Positions 16,631-25,125 are shown, numbered from the stretch's first letter. The stretch: 39,635 nt of DNA from Bacteroidales bacterium (GCA_003851245.1 BHEP01000025.1:1-39635), one strand, 5' to 3'. The notes: generated from the letters alone by a model not told the origin. Program-made: numbers and translations.

Positions 16631-17345
16631 AAGAAAGCACAATCATGCGGCTAGAACTCCTACTTAGTGCCTGAGTATATTTAAGCATTGTTTTATCCAA
16701 AAGATCGGGTCTATCCTTTACCAAAATATCTGTTAGTCCAAAATAAAATCGTAGTTCGGTGCCAATTTTTATCATTGGCAAATAAAAATCGCAGCCAATG
16801 CCAAATTGTATTCCATAATCTAAGCCCGATAGCAATATTGGCATGTCTTTTTTGCGTCCTACATCCAATGCTCCATAAGCTCCAGCCAAAAAATAAGGCC
16901 TGTAGTTGTTGAGTCGCATAGAATTAAATTTGACATCGAGAGGAAACGAAAGATAGTTTGAGCGAATTGTAAAAGTCTCAATTTCTCCACTTTTTTCTTC
17001 TATAAAGCTTATATTTTTATCCCCAAAGTGTAGGCTTGGAGTCAGACGTAGATTCATCATAGGGTTTAGGTATAAGTCTGTTACCATGCCTACATTGAAG
17101 CCTCCCGAATAATTAGTAATTTCTCCGTACCAAATTTCTCCACCATCGCCCACATGCCCACTGTTGGTCAATAGCAAATCTTGCATATTGAAGCCAACAC
17201 TCAGGCCAAAATGATAAATCCTTTGGTCGGCATAGGGTTGATTCTTTACTTTTTGTTTCTGAGCCGACGCGCAAAATATAAAACTAGAAACAAGAATATA
17301 GGAAAAGAGTATTTTTTTGAGCATTTTATTCTTTGAGATATTCAT
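16617..17345 (-). CDS. porT: PorT-family outer-membrane beta-barrel protein (type IX secretion related)
   Basis: A 242-residue exported protein. The signal peptide spans roughly residues 8-28 (MLKKILFSYILVSSFIFC then ASAQ), and M8 is a possible alternative start. The mature part alternates polar and hydrophobic residues as in a small beta-barrel and contains FGLSVGFNMQDL, LRLTPSLHFGDK, the SNYLSFPLDVKF strand common to PorT-like barrels, and a C-terminal SFNFE. PorT is required for type IX secretion in Porphyromonas gingivalis. General PorT-like barrels (outer-membrane beta-barrel domain) are widespread, so the secretion role is inferred. It lies 41 bases after the ABC permease stop and could be cotranscribed with it. 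Confidence 0.7.
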   Translation of the reverse strand: MNISKNKMLKKILFSYILVSSFIFCASAQKQKVKNQPYADQRIYHFGLSVGFNMQDLLLTNSGHVGDGGEIWYGEITNYSGGFNVGMVTDLYLNPMMNLRLTPSLHFGDKNISFIEEKSGEIETFTIRSNYLSFPLDVKFNSMRLNNYRPYFLAGAYGALDVGRKKDMPILLSGLDYGIQFGIGCDFYLPMIKIGTELRFYFGLTDILVKDRPDLLDKTMLKYTQALSRSSSRMIVLSFNFE

Positions 17346-17386
17346 TACTAACGTAATTTATCCCTAAGTATTGTTTGACAGACTCC

Positions 17387-18226
17387 CTACAAATCCCTCT
17401 TTTTCAATAAGGCATACGAGGCAGCTATAAATATTGCAGTCCACACCACAACGATACATACCTGCACATAATTTACGCTGAACTGCGAAATACTTTCCTG
17501 TCCTGTCATTAGTGTCTCTACCTTTCTGGATATGCTTAGCCTGAAAATCGGGTTGGGTATTAGCCTAGACATAGACTCTAGGGGCATAAGCATTGAGAAA
17601 TAGTCTGCTATCCTACTGCCAAAAGGCGACATGACATTGACAATAGTGATAAAAATTGTCTCCGCAATATTCCATAGGAAAAGAAATGCCAAGGAGAATG
17701 CAGATTTTTTGACCAAGATAGCCAGAAATAAGCAGAAACTAAAGAAGGCAACCAGTTTTACAAAATAGGCCAATAGGTAGTCTACATCAGTAAAAACGAG
17801 ACCAATTTCAGTGCTTGTGGAGTATTTTATGCCCAAAGCCAAGGATACAAGGCCTAAGATAATGGTAGAAATAAGCGCAAAGAGTGTAATTGCCAAAACC
17901 TTGGAAGTGATAAATTCCTCCTTGCTCAGTCCATCGATAAGATTTTGTTTGAGCGTCCCATAAGTGTATTCATTGGTCATCATAGATATGATAACCACTG
18001 CCAAAAGAATTTTTAGTGAGGCTGCAATGTAGGTGTTGAAATGCCATATCAGGGGAAATTCAAACATTCCTTCTTCTGCCAAAGAGATTTCTTGTCCTAA
18101 GATGGAAAATTTCACCAAGCTCACAAGGGTGATAAGTGCCAGGAGAATAAAATACGAGCTCACCAGTATTTTTGCAGCCCTATTGTTTAATATTTTTCTA
18201 AGTTCTATTTTAAGTAAACGCATCAT
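17387..18226 (-). CDS. ABC-2 type transporter permease
   Basis: A 279-residue inner-membrane protein with about six hydrophobic segments and the N-terminal MMRLLKIELRKILNNRAAK that begins many ABC-2 permeases. The TNEYTYGTLKQNLIDGLS segment after the second membrane helix is characteristic of permeases paired with single-domain ATPases of the bacitracin/lantibiotic-export and multidrug type. It follows the ATPase gene by 10 bases, so the two form one transporter. The exported substrate is unknown. Confidence 0.85.
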   Translation of the reverse strand: MMRLLKIELRKILNNRAAKILVSSYFILLALITLVSLVKFSILGQEISLAEEGMFEFPLIWHFNTYIAASLKILLAVVIISMMTNEYTYGTLKQNLIDGLSKEEFITSKVLAITLFALISTIILGLVSLALGIKYSTSTEIGLVFTDVDYLLAYFVKLVAFFSFCLFLAILVKKSAFSLAFLFLWNIAETIFITIVNVMSPFGSRIADYFSMLMPLESMSRLIPNPIFRLSISRKVETLMTGQESISQFSVNYVQVCIVVVWTAIFIAASYALLKKRDL

Positions 18227-18236
18227 CAGTATAAAA

Positions 18237-19133
18237 TTATTTGTTTGCTACAAGTTTAATAAATTGCTCCTCCAAGCTCTCTTTTCTCTTCACCAAATGA
18301 TTTACAGAGAGCCCATGTTCAAAAAGAAAACGGTTGAGCTCTGCTGTTTCGAGAGGAGCTTTGAGGCTTGCTATGACCTTTCCATCTTGCCCACTTATCT
18401 TGTCTATGGAGGGATGCTGAGCCAAAACGGAGATTAGCAAGGCCTCATCCTGGGCTTGCAGTTCAAAAAATCCTTCGCCATTAGCTATTCCATCTACCGC
18501 CCCACAATAAATCACCTGCCCCTTGCGAAGAATCACAACATGCGAGCATACTTTTTCTACCTCGTCGAGCAAATGCGATGCTAAAAGGATGGTCATTCCT
18601 CGGGCAGTAATAGATTTTATGATGTTTCTAATTTCCAAAATGCCTTGAGGATCTAGCCCGTTGGTAGGCTCGTCCAGTATCAATATCTCGGGATCGTTGA
18701 GCAGGGCAGATGCTATTGCCAAACGCTGCTTCATTCCCAAAGAAAAGGTGCTAAACTTGCTGGTTTTTCTTTCCAAAAGACCTACTAATTTAAGGTTTTG
18801 GTCAATTTTACTGTATTCTACTCTTTTGATGTCGCATACCAACTGCAGGTTTTGGTAGGCACTTAGGTAGGGATAAAAGTTGGGCTTCTCTATAATAGCC
18901 CCTACTTTTTTCTGTACTTCCTGATTTTGGACGCTTCCTCTAAACCAAGTATACGAACCTGCGGTCTTGTTTACAACATTGAGCACAATGCCCAGTGTGG
19001 TGGACTTTCCACTTCCGTTGGGGCCTAAAATGCCATATACATTTCCCTTTTTTATTTCAAAAGAAACATTGTTTAGTGCTTGCAGAGCCCCATAATTCTT
19101 GCTTAAACCTTCTATTTTTAATATTGTTTCCAT
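18237..19133 (-). CDS. ABC transporter ATP-binding protein
   Basis: A 298-residue cytoplasmic ATPase that powers the permease encoded next. Walker A GPNGSGKST lies near residues 38-46, the Q-loop follows in KPNFYPYLSAYQNL, the signature is FSLGMKQRLAIASAL, Walker B is ILILDEPTNGLDPQG and the switch histidine is in LLASHLLDEVEK. A C-terminal extension of about 85 residues resembles that of ATPases paired with ABC-2 permeases. Its 5' side abuts IS3 debris, and no Bacteroidota-type promoter is seen between; the IS end may supply or have replaced the promoter. Confidence 0.92.
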   Translation of the reverse strand: METILKIEGLSKNYGALQALNNVSFEIKKGNVYGILGPNGSGKSTTLGIVLNVVNKTAGSYTWFRGSVQNQEVQKKVGAIIEKPNFYPYLSAYQNLQLVCDIKRVEYSKIDQNLKLVGLLERKTSKFSTFSLGMKQRLAIASALLNDPEILILDEPTNGLDPQGILEIRNIIKSITARGMTILLASHLLDEVEKVCSHVVILRKGQVIYCGAVDGIANGEGFFELQAQDEALLISVLAQHPSIDKISGQDGKVIASLKAPLETAELNRFLFEHGLSVNHLVKRKESLEEQFIKLVANK

Positions 19134-19149
19134 TTTTTTTATTTATATA

Positions 19150-19475
19150 TGATACTCCCCATTGTCAAGACAGAAATCGGGAAATAAATTTGGAGCCTAC
19201 CCTTCGAGATCGAAAAATTTATTCTCGATTTATGCCGCTCTCTTGTATTTTTCTTTCGCAGTTTTATAATCTAAAGATTGATGCAAAGATAATCCATTTT
19301 CATATACATGCAAATAAACGTCCTCGTATTTTACACTTTTGCATAATCTTTCAATAAAAATATTATCTAAAACCCGTCCTTTTCCATCCATAGATATTTT
19401 TATATCATTATCTGTAAGCACTTTAACAAATACATCGCTAGTAAATTGACTTCCCTGAGAAACTATATTTGACAA
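19150..19475 (-). pseudogene. IS3-family transposase (OrfB) C-terminal remnant with right end
   Basis: The minus-strand frame 19475-19230 encodes SQGSQFTSDVF, SMDGKGRVLDNIFIERL, KYEDVYLHVYENG and LHQSLDYKTAKEKYKRAA, the end of an IS3-family (IS150-like) rve integrase. The catalytic aspartate expected before QGSQF is serine, and about 15-20 residues are missing between YENG and LHQSLDY, so it is inactive. The glutamate in IFIERL remains. Bases 19150-19173 (TGATACTCCCCATTGTCAAG onward) probably represent the terminal inverted repeat. The 5' half of the element is gone. Confidence 0.85.
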
Positions 19476-19531
19476 CTTAATTAAGCGAATGATAAAAACA
19501 AAACACCTTGCCTATAAGCAAATTGTAATAA

Positions 19532-19870
19532 GTAGGTAGATGGATAACTCTAAAAAATTTAATACATACAATTACGGCTTACAATGGAAAGGAATTTGCC
19601 AAGCATAAGGGCATTGCAAAAAAACTGGAAATAAATTTCTTCTTTTGCAAGCCATACCATCCATGGGAGAGAGGAGCAAATGAAAACACCAAGGGGCTAA
19701 TTAGACAATATATCCCTAGAGGTACGGATTTTGGTGAAGTCAGCGATAATCAGATTAAACAGGTTGAAAATATCCTAAATAATCGGCCTCGTAAAAGACT
19801 CGGATACCTAAGTCCTAATGAAAAATTTAGACTAATTATTAATCAAAATTCAGTTGCAGTTGCAAGTTGA
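19532..19870 (+). pseudogene. IS30-family transposase C-terminal remnant, copy 2
   Basis: The plus-strand frame encodes ITAYNGKEFAKHK, PYHPWERGANENTKGLIRQY and NNRPRKRLGYLSPNEKF, ending in TGA at 19868-19870. These are the last third of an IS30 transposase. The second catalytic aspartate (normally ADNGKEF) has become tyrosine, while the glutamate of the NENTKGLIRQY region remains. About two thirds of the gene is missing, so it is dead. It ends 2 bases from the cinA stop on the other strand. Copy 1 is at 2086-2253. Confidence 0.9.
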
Positions 19871-19872
19871 AT

Positions 19873-21117
19873 TTAGCATTTCAATATCTTGTAAAGCATC
19901 AATAAGGCGGTATTGCTTGCTTTCAAAATATTATTTTCTCTGTTATTTCCGAATTGATATTTCTGAGCTACGAGTTTGCCTTTGCAGTAGGCTGCAATCC
20001 AAGTTGTGCCCACAGGCTTGTCTTGCGTAGCACCATCGGGCCCAGCAATGCCTGAAGTTGCAATCGCACAATCACTTCCCAAGAGATTGGCTGCTCCTAC
20101 CGCCATCTCTTCAACAACCATCTGACTAACAGCTCCATGCTGTTCTAGTGTGTCAATACTGACTCCTAGAGCCTTGTTTTTCACTTCGTTGGAATAGGCC
20201 ACTACGCCCCCTTTAAATATGCTAGAAGCTCCGGGCAAAGCTGTAATCATGCTAGCTATTTTACCTCCTGTGCAGCTTTCTGCAAGCGCCAAATTTAAGT
20301 TCAAATGCCTTAGTAGCTCACTTAAAAGAAGTTCTATAGGTTTATCCTCTTGTGCAATGATATTGTCGTTGAGGCTTAGTTTAAGCTTGTTTGCCAAGGA
20401 GTTCATCGCCTTTGTCAAGACTGTTTCGTCGGCATGTTTTCCACTAATTCTTAGGCGTATTAGTCCCGAAGAGGGTAGGTATGCCAATTTGGCAAAAGAT
20501 GGCATCTCATGCTCAAAAGATTTCAAATGAATAGCCAACAAAGATTCAGAAAAATTACTTACCCAAAAAGTTTGGTGCTGAATGGTATCTCTTTCTTTGA
20601 ATTTTGCTTGTAGGCGGGGTATGATCTCTTCTGTCATTGCAGCCTTCATTTCAAAGGGAACGCCTGGCATGGAGACCAGTATTTTTCCATCTTTCTCAAA
20701 CCAAGTGAGTGGGGCTGTACCTACCTTATTTTGAATTACGGTACAGTCTTGGGGCACATATGCCTGATTTCTGGTCAATTCATTGAGTTTATAGCCAACT
20801 TTAGCAATCAAAACTTCTATGTTTTGGAGCACGGCAGCATCAAAAACCAAGGGAGTTTCAAAATACTTGCAAAGGGTCTTTTTTGTTATATCGTCTTTTG
20901 TTGGACCAATGCCTCCCGTAAGCAATATAATCGACACTCTGGAAAGAGCCTTGTCCAAAGCGTCTAATATGTCTGATTCGCAGTCGCCTACGGTAGTCTT
21001 GTATTTGATGTCGAAGCCCACTTTATTAAGCTCCTGCCCCATCCACGCCGAATTGGTGTCGATGACCTGTCCGATAAGGAGTTCGTCTCCTATGGTTATT
21101 ATTTCTACATTTGCCAT
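19873..21117 (-). CDS. cinA: CinA family protein: nicotinamide-nucleotide amidohydrolase/MoCF-domain protein
   Basis: A 414-residue two-domain protein. The N-terminal molybdopterin-binding-like domain starts VEIITIGDELLIGQVIDTNS and has LLTGGIGPTKDDITKKTL. The C-terminal CinA domain has LALAESCTGGKIASMIT, GGVVAYSNEVKNKALGV and IATSGIAGPDGATQDKPVGT, the active-site segments of nicotinamide mononucleotide deamidases. It salvages NMN made by DNA ligase. The link to competence is historical. It follows xerD by 10 bases on the same strand, so they are cotranscribed. Its 3' end is next to the IS30 remnant. Confidence 0.93.
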   Translation of the reverse strand: MANVEIITIGDELLIGQVIDTNSAWMGQELNKVGFDIKYKTTVGDCESDILDALDKALSRVSIILLTGGIGPTKDDITKKTLCKYFETPLVFDAAVLQNIEVLIAKVGYKLNELTRNQAYVPQDCTVIQNKVGTAPLTWFEKDGKILVSMPGVPFEMKAAMTEEIIPRLQAKFKERDTIQHQTFWVSNFSESLLAIHLKSFEHEMPSFAKLAYLPSSGLIRLRISGKHADETVLTKAMNSLANKLKLSLNDNIIAQEDKPIELLLSELLRHLNLNLALAESCTGGKIASMITALPGASSIFKGGVVAYSNEVKNKALGVSIDTLEQHGAVSQMVVEEMAVGAANLLGSDCAIATSGIAGPDGATQDKPVGTTWIAAYCKGKLVAQKYQFGNNRENNILKASNTALLMLYKILKC

Positions 21118-21127
21118 ATAAAATATA

Positions 21128-22054
21128 CTATCTTGATTTATTTACTTCCCTATTTTTTGCTCTTGGATGATGTTCTAATATTTCGCTGCGTAAGAAATCC
21201 CTGTCAAGGTGGGTATAAATCTCCGTTGTCGCTATTTTCTCATGCCCCAGCATCTCTTGTATGGCTCTCAGATTTGCCCCTCCTTCCAGTAGATGGGTTG
21301 CAAAAGAATGCCTAAAAGTATGGGGGCTCACTTTTTTTCTTATTCCCACCATTGCAGCATGCTCTTTGATGATATGAAATATCATTATTCTTGACAAAGA
21401 ACTACCCCTTCGGCTAAGAAAAAGAATGTCTTCATATCCCTTCTTTACTTTTATCAATTTGCGGTCGAGGAGATACAAATTTATTTCTTTTATGGCAGCC
21501 TGAGAAATTGGCACCAGCCTTTGTTTGCCACCCTTTCCTTGGACGCGAATAAACTCATCGTCAAAAAATATGTCAGGAAAGCGTAAGGAGCATAGCTCGG
21601 AGACCCTCAGCCCACAGCTGTACAGGGTTTCAAGAATGGCCCTATTGCGCTGTCCCTGTGCCTGCGAAAGGTCTATGCTTGCTATTATTTCATTTATTTC
21701 GTTTATGCTGAGCACCTCCGGTAGTTTTAGTCCTATCTTCGGGCTTTCCAGCAATTCGCTAGGGTCGAGCTCAATAATATTTTCCAATAAAAGAAATTTA
21801 TAGAAAGAGCGTATGCCAGAAATGATCCTAGCCTGCGAGCGAGCATGTATTCCCAATTTAAATAAATGAGGCAAAATGGCTTGTAGGTCTGCTAAAGAGG
21901 CATTTTCTGCTTTTTTGCCCTCACTAGCAAGTAGCGACATCAACTTGTGGAGGTCTGCCATATAGGCTTGAACGGTATTTTTGGACAGATATTTTTCAAG
22001 CGATAAATACGTTTGATAGTCTGAAATAAAATTCCTTTCATTATGGCTTGCCAT
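21128..22054 (-). CDS. xerD: Tyrosine recombinase XerD
   Basis: A 308-residue site-specific recombinase for resolving chromosome dimers at dif during division. The N-terminal SAM-like core-binding domain covers about residues 10-100. The catalytic set is complete: R150 (SCGLRVSEL), K174 (QGKGGKQR), H245 and R248 (PHTFRHSFATHLL), H271 (LGHEKIATT) and Y280 (EIYTH). The length and motifs fit housekeeping XerD rather than a phage or integron integrase. Its promoter box lies in the short region shared with aroQ. Confidence 0.92.
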   Translation of the reverse strand: MASHNERNFISDYQTYLSLEKYLSKNTVQAYMADLHKLMSLLASEGKKAENASLADLQAILPHLFKLGIHARSQARIISGIRSFYKFLLLENIIELDPSELLESPKIGLKLPEVLSINEINEIIASIDLSQAQGQRNRAILETLYSCGLRVSELCSLRFPDIFFDDEFIRVQGKGGKQRLVPISQAAIKEINLYLLDRKLIKVKKGYEDILFLSRRGSSLSRIMIFHIIKEHAAMVGIRKKVSPHTFRHSFATHLLEGGANLRAIQEMLGHEKIATTEIYTHLDRDFLRSEILEHHPRAKNREVNKSR

Positions 22055-22058
22055 TTAA

Positions 22059-22089
22059 TTGTGTAATAAATGAATAATCACTACTTTTG
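22059..22089 (+). promoter_or_regulatory. Probable promoter of aroQ
   Basis: TTG at 22059-22061, a 20-base spacer and TACTTTTG at 22082-22089 match the Bacteroidota pattern. It starts 5 bases outside the xerD start codon and faces aroQ. Confidence 0.6.
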
Positions 22090-22124
22090 TACTCTCATTA
22101 GTTTCGATGAGGAACAATGAAGTA

Positions 22125-22132
22125 CAAAGGTA
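22125..22132 (-). promoter_or_regulatory. -7 box of the xerD-cinA promoter
   Basis: On the minus strand the sequence is TACCTTTG, an exact TAnnTTTG match, about 70 bases upstream of xerD. The region that should hold its -33 element would lie within the aroQ 5' end; no clear TTG is seen there. Confidence 0.5.
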
Positions 22133-22151
22133 AAAAAAATACTGATAAAAA

Positions 22152-22592
22152 ATGAAAATTCAGATTATCAATGGGCCAAACCTCAATCTGCTAGGAAAAA
22201 GAGAGCCTCAGGTATATGGCTCCGTTTCTTTTGAGTCGTACTTTGAGGGCTTAAAGGAAATATACCCAGGTATTTGCCTCGATTATTTTCAATCCAATAG
22301 CGAGGGAGATATTATAGGCAAGCTGCAAGAAGTTGGCTTCTCTTGCGATGGCATCATTCTCAATGCAGGTGCTTATACACATACTTCTATAGGCCTGCAT
22401 GATGCGATAAAGTCTATCACAAGCAAGGTTGTAGAGGTTCATATATCTAATGTGCATCAGAGGGAGTCTTTTAGGCACAAGTCTATGATAGCCAGTGCAT
22501 GCAAGGGAATTATTCTTGGCTTTGGACTACACTCCTACAAATTAGCAATAGATTCTTTTGTTTTGGATGTAGAAAAATCACCACAGCACTAA
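22152..22592 (+). CDS. aroQ: 3-dehydroquinate dehydratase, type II
   Basis: Converts 3-dehydroquinate to 3-dehydroshikimate in aromatic amino acid synthesis; the enzyme is a cytoplasmic dodecamer. At 146 residues it has the usual size. The active-site set is visible: INGPNLNLLGKREPQVYG with the lid arginine R17 and catalytic tyrosine Y22, LNAGAYTHTS (the substrate-binding asparagine), EVHISNVHQRE with the catalytic histidine, and FRHKS. The stop codon is the first three bases of a 14-base tandem repeat leading to pyk. Confidence 0.96.
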   Translation: MKIQIINGPNLNLLGKREPQVYGSVSFESYFEGLKEIYPGICLDYFQSNSEGDIIGKLQEVGFSCDGIILNAGAYTHTSIGLHDAIKSITSKVVEVHISNVHQRESFRHKSMIASACKGIILGFGLHSYKLAIDSFVLDVEKSPQH

Positions 22593-22670
22593 AAAGAGGA
22601 TAATAAAAAGAGGATAATAAAAAGAGGACGCTAAAAAGAGGACACTAAAAAGAGGGCAATAAAAAAGAGG
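22590..22670 (+). repeat. 14-bp tandem repeat between aroQ and pyk
   Basis: Five full units of TAAAAAGAGGATAA (the last four bases vary: ATAA, ATAA, ACGC, ACAC, GCAA) plus a partial sixth. The aroQ stop TAA is part of the first unit. Each unit carries AAAGAGG, which resembles a Shine-Dalgarno core, and begins with TAA. There are 50 AT-rich bases between the array and the pyk ATG. Confidence 0.9.
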
Positions 22671-22720
22671 AAAAAATATACAATACAGATTTATCAGTTT
22701 TTTTAATTTATATTATATTT

Positions 22721-24139
22721 ATGTTGAAGCATACTAAAATTGTAGCTACTATTTCAGACAGGCGTTGTGATGTTGATTTCATTGCTAGCCTATACAAGGC
22801 GGGAATGAATGTTGTTCGAATGAATTCGGCACACATGAATAATGATGGTTTTGATAGAATCATAGCCAACACCAGGGAAGTGTCTAGCACTATAGGCATC
22901 CTAATGGATACTAAGGGGCCTGAGATACGGACTACCGAGACCAAGGAAGATTTGGTAATGAAAACGGGAATGACTCTCGACTTTAAGGGGGATCCAGATG
23001 GAATATCTTCGGAGTCTTGCGTTTATGTGAACTACAAAAATTTTGTTGCCGAAATGTATGTAGGAGCTTTGATTCTTATTGATGATGGCGATTTGGAGCT
23101 AGAGGTTATTGAGAAGACGGCCGACAAATTGCGTGTAAAGGTTCTAAACGACACTGTTTTAAGTAGTCGCAAGAGTGTCAATATACCTGGTGTGAGAATT
23201 AACCTTCCATCATTGACCGAAAAAGACATACAGAACATCAAGCATGCTATAAGCAAAGAGATAGACTTTATAGCGCACTCTTTTGTGAGAACCAAAAAAG
23301 ATGTCTTGGATATTCAGAAGATATTGGATGCGGCCAATAGCCCAATAAAAATTATTGCCAAAATAGAAAATCAAGAAGGTGTAGACAATATCGACGAGAT
23401 ATTGGAGGTTGCTTATGGCATTATGGTTGCCAGGGGAGATTTGGGAATTGAAGTTGCCCAGGAAAAAATTCCAGGCATACAGCGCGTTCTTATTCGCAAG
23501 TGTGTGGCTGCAAAAAAACCGGTTATTGTTGCAACCCAGATGCTTCATTCTATGATTTCTAACCCCCGCCCCACTCGCGCCGAGGTTACCGATATTGCCA
23601 ATGCTATATACTACCGCACCGATGCCATCATGCTAAGTGGCGAAACAGCCTACGGAAAATATCCTTTGGAAGCAGTGCAGACAATGAACCGTATTGCTAG
23701 AGAGGCTGAAAAAACAAAATTGGGAGAAAACGACATTCGCGTACCTACTCCAAATGATGATATGGATGTTACCTCATTCTTGGCAAAGCAGGCTGTAAAA
23801 TCACAGTCGCGATTGAAAGTTAAAGCCATCATTACGGACAGCTATACTGGCCGTACTGCCCGATATTTGGCCGCTTTCAGAGGCAAATCGCCAGTGTTTG
23901 CAATATGCTACAAGGAACGTACTATGCGCGAGCTAGCTCTTTCCTATGGAGTTTTTGCCGAATACCAGGCTTCAACAAATAGCATGCGTGAATATTATTT
24001 GGAAGCATTAAATCGTTTGAAAGAAGATAAGATGCTGAAGGATAAGGATATGGTTGCGTATTTGAGTAGTAGCCCAGGTAGTGTAAATGGCACATCTTTC
24101 TTAGAAATAAATGATGTAGAAACTATGTTGAAAAAATAA
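22721..24139 (+). CDS. pyk: Pyruvate kinase
   Basis: Last step of glycolysis: PEP plus ADP to pyruvate plus ATP. The 472-residue protein has the Bacteroidota form of the N-terminus (KHTKIVATISDRRCDVDFI) with VVRMNSAHM in place of the RLNFSHG of other bacteria. ILMDTKGPEIRTT, the catalytic lysine segment IIAKIENQEGV, the metal-binding MVARGDLGIEV, and TQMLHSMISNPRPTRAEVTD all fit. The C-terminal regulatory domain is present. It is followed after 3 bases by the O-methyltransferase gene, then rbfA and a permease, forming a long operon. Confidence 0.96.
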   Translation: MLKHTKIVATISDRRCDVDFIASLYKAGMNVVRMNSAHMNNDGFDRIIANTREVSSTIGILMDTKGPEIRTTETKEDLVMKTGMTLDFKGDPDGISSESCVYVNYKNFVAEMYVGALILIDDGDLELEVIEKTADKLRVKVLNDTVLSSRKSVNIPGVRINLPSLTEKDIQNIKHAISKEIDFIAHSFVRTKKDVLDIQKILDAANSPIKIIAKIENQEGVDNIDEILEVAYGIMVARGDLGIEVAQEKIPGIQRVLIRKCVAAKKPVIVATQMLHSMISNPRPTRAEVTDIANAIYYRTDAIMLSGETAYGKYPLEAVQTMNRIAREAEKTKLGENDIRVPTPNDDMDVTSFLAKQAVKSQSRLKVKAIITDSYTGRTARYLAAFRGKSPVFAICYKERTMRELALSYGVFAEYQASTNSMREYYLEALNRLKEDKMLKDKDMVAYLSSSPGSVNGTSFLEINDVETMLKK

Positions 24140-24142
24140 TAT

Positions 24143-24778
24143 ATGATCTTCGAGGACTTGGAAGAGTATATTTTGAGTCATATAGACGAAGAAGGTGACA
24201 CATTGGCAGCCCTCAATAGGGATGCACATGTTAATCTTCTTCGTCCTCGAATGTTGTCGGGCCATTTGCAGGGCAGGATTTTAAAAATGTTTTGTCGCAT
24301 GCTGCGACCCAAATGCATTCTTGAGATTGGCACTTATACAGCATATGCAAGTTTGTCGATGGCTGAGGCTCTCGATGTAGGGGCAGAAATACACACTATA
24401 GAGGTAAACGACGAATTGGAAGACTTCATACGCAAACACATCAATAGGTCTGTGCATGGCTCCAAGCTTCATTTGCATATAGGCGAGGCCGAAAAGATTA
24501 TTCCACAATTGGATATGGAGTTCGACTTAGTTTTTATCGATGCCGACAAACGATCCTATTGTAGCTATTACACACTAGTGTTCGACAAATTAAAATCTGG
24601 GGGTCTCATCATTGCCGACAACACCCTGTGGGATGGAAAGGTATTGCTAGGTGCGTCCTCAACAGACCAACAAACTATGGGCATCAAGGCATTTAACGAT
24701 ATGCTGGTGCTTGATAAAAGAATAGAGAAGGTTATCATTCCTATTAGGGATGGCTTGACATTGATATGGAAAAAATAG
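24143..24778 (+). CDS. SAM-dependent O-methyltransferase (catechol-OMT-like, methyltransf_3)
   Basis: A 211-residue class I methyltransferase. The SAM-binding loop is ILEIGTYTAYASLSMAEAL, followed by IHTIEVNDELEDF and the metal/acid motif LVFIDADKRSYCSYY. GGLIIADNTLWDGKV is the other conserved segment of this caffeoyl-CoA/catechol O-methyltransferase family. The small-molecule or tRNA substrate is unknown; some relatives (TrmR) methylate tRNA wobble uridine derivatives, and the operon with rbfA would suit a translation role, but that is inference. Confidence 0.88.
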   Translation: MIFEDLEEYILSHIDEEGDTLAALNRDAHVNLLRPRMLSGHLQGRILKMFCRMLRPKCILEIGTYTAYASLSMAEALDVGAEIHTIEVNDELEDFIRKHINRSVHGSKLHLHIGEAEKIIPQLDMEFDLVFIDADKRSYCSYYTLVFDKLKSGGLIIADNTLWDGKVLLGASSTDQQTMGIKAFNDMLVLDKRIEKVIIPIRDGLTLIWKK

Positions 24779-24785
24779 ATGAAAT

Positions 24786-25121
24786 ATGGAAAATACTAGA
24801 ATACACAAAATAGAAAGGCTTCTCCAAAAAGATTTGGGCGACATATTTCTACTTCAAACAAAAATGATGCCCGGAGTATTGGTGTCTATTAGTGCTGTGC
24901 GGGTAAGTCCCGATTTGGGTTTGGCTAGGGTTTTTTTAAGTGTTTTCCCCTCCGAAAAAGCAAAAGACATAATGCAGGCAGTTAAGGAAAATACTAAGGC
25001 TATACGCTACGATCTGGGAAAGAAGGTGCGTTTGCAGCTGCGTAAAATTCCCCAATTGGTTTTTCAGCTAGACGATTCCTTAGATTACTTAGAAAATATT
25101 GATAATCTATTAAAAAAATAG
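24786..25121 (+). CDS. rbfA: Ribosome-binding factor A
   Basis: A small KH-fold protein (111 residues) that binds the 30S subunit and helps 16S rRNA maturation. The start NTRIHKIERLLQKDLGDIF, the central VSISAVRVSPDLGLARVFLSVF and the C-terminal LGKKVRLQLRKIPQLVFQLDDSLDY are the family pattern. It lies 7 bases after the methyltransferase stop and 4 bases before the TTG start of the permease. Confidence 0.93.
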   Translation: MENTRIHKIERLLQKDLGDIFLLQTKMMPGVLVSISAVRVSPDLGLARVFLSVFPSEKAKDIMQAVKENTKAIRYDLGKKVRLQLRKIPQLVFQLDDSLDYLENIDNLLKK

Positions 25122-25125
25122 AGCT

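Noticed and set aside
17387..19133. ABC exporter plus IS debris as a bacteriocin locus
   Set aside because: No precursor peptide, modification enzyme or protease gene is nearby, and the pair is typical of general ABC-2 exporters.
19137..19170. TTGACA-like and AT-rich boxes on the minus strand before the ABC ATPase gene, resembling a sigma-70 promoter
   Set aside because: The TTGACA lies within the probable IS3 terminal repeat and the spacing to the AT-rich box is poor. Bacteroidota sigma factors use a different consensus, so I do not list it as a promoter.
22590..22670. Possible CRISPR array from the regular repeats after aroQ
   Set aside because: Units are 14 bases, directly adjacent without spacers, and no cas gene is present.
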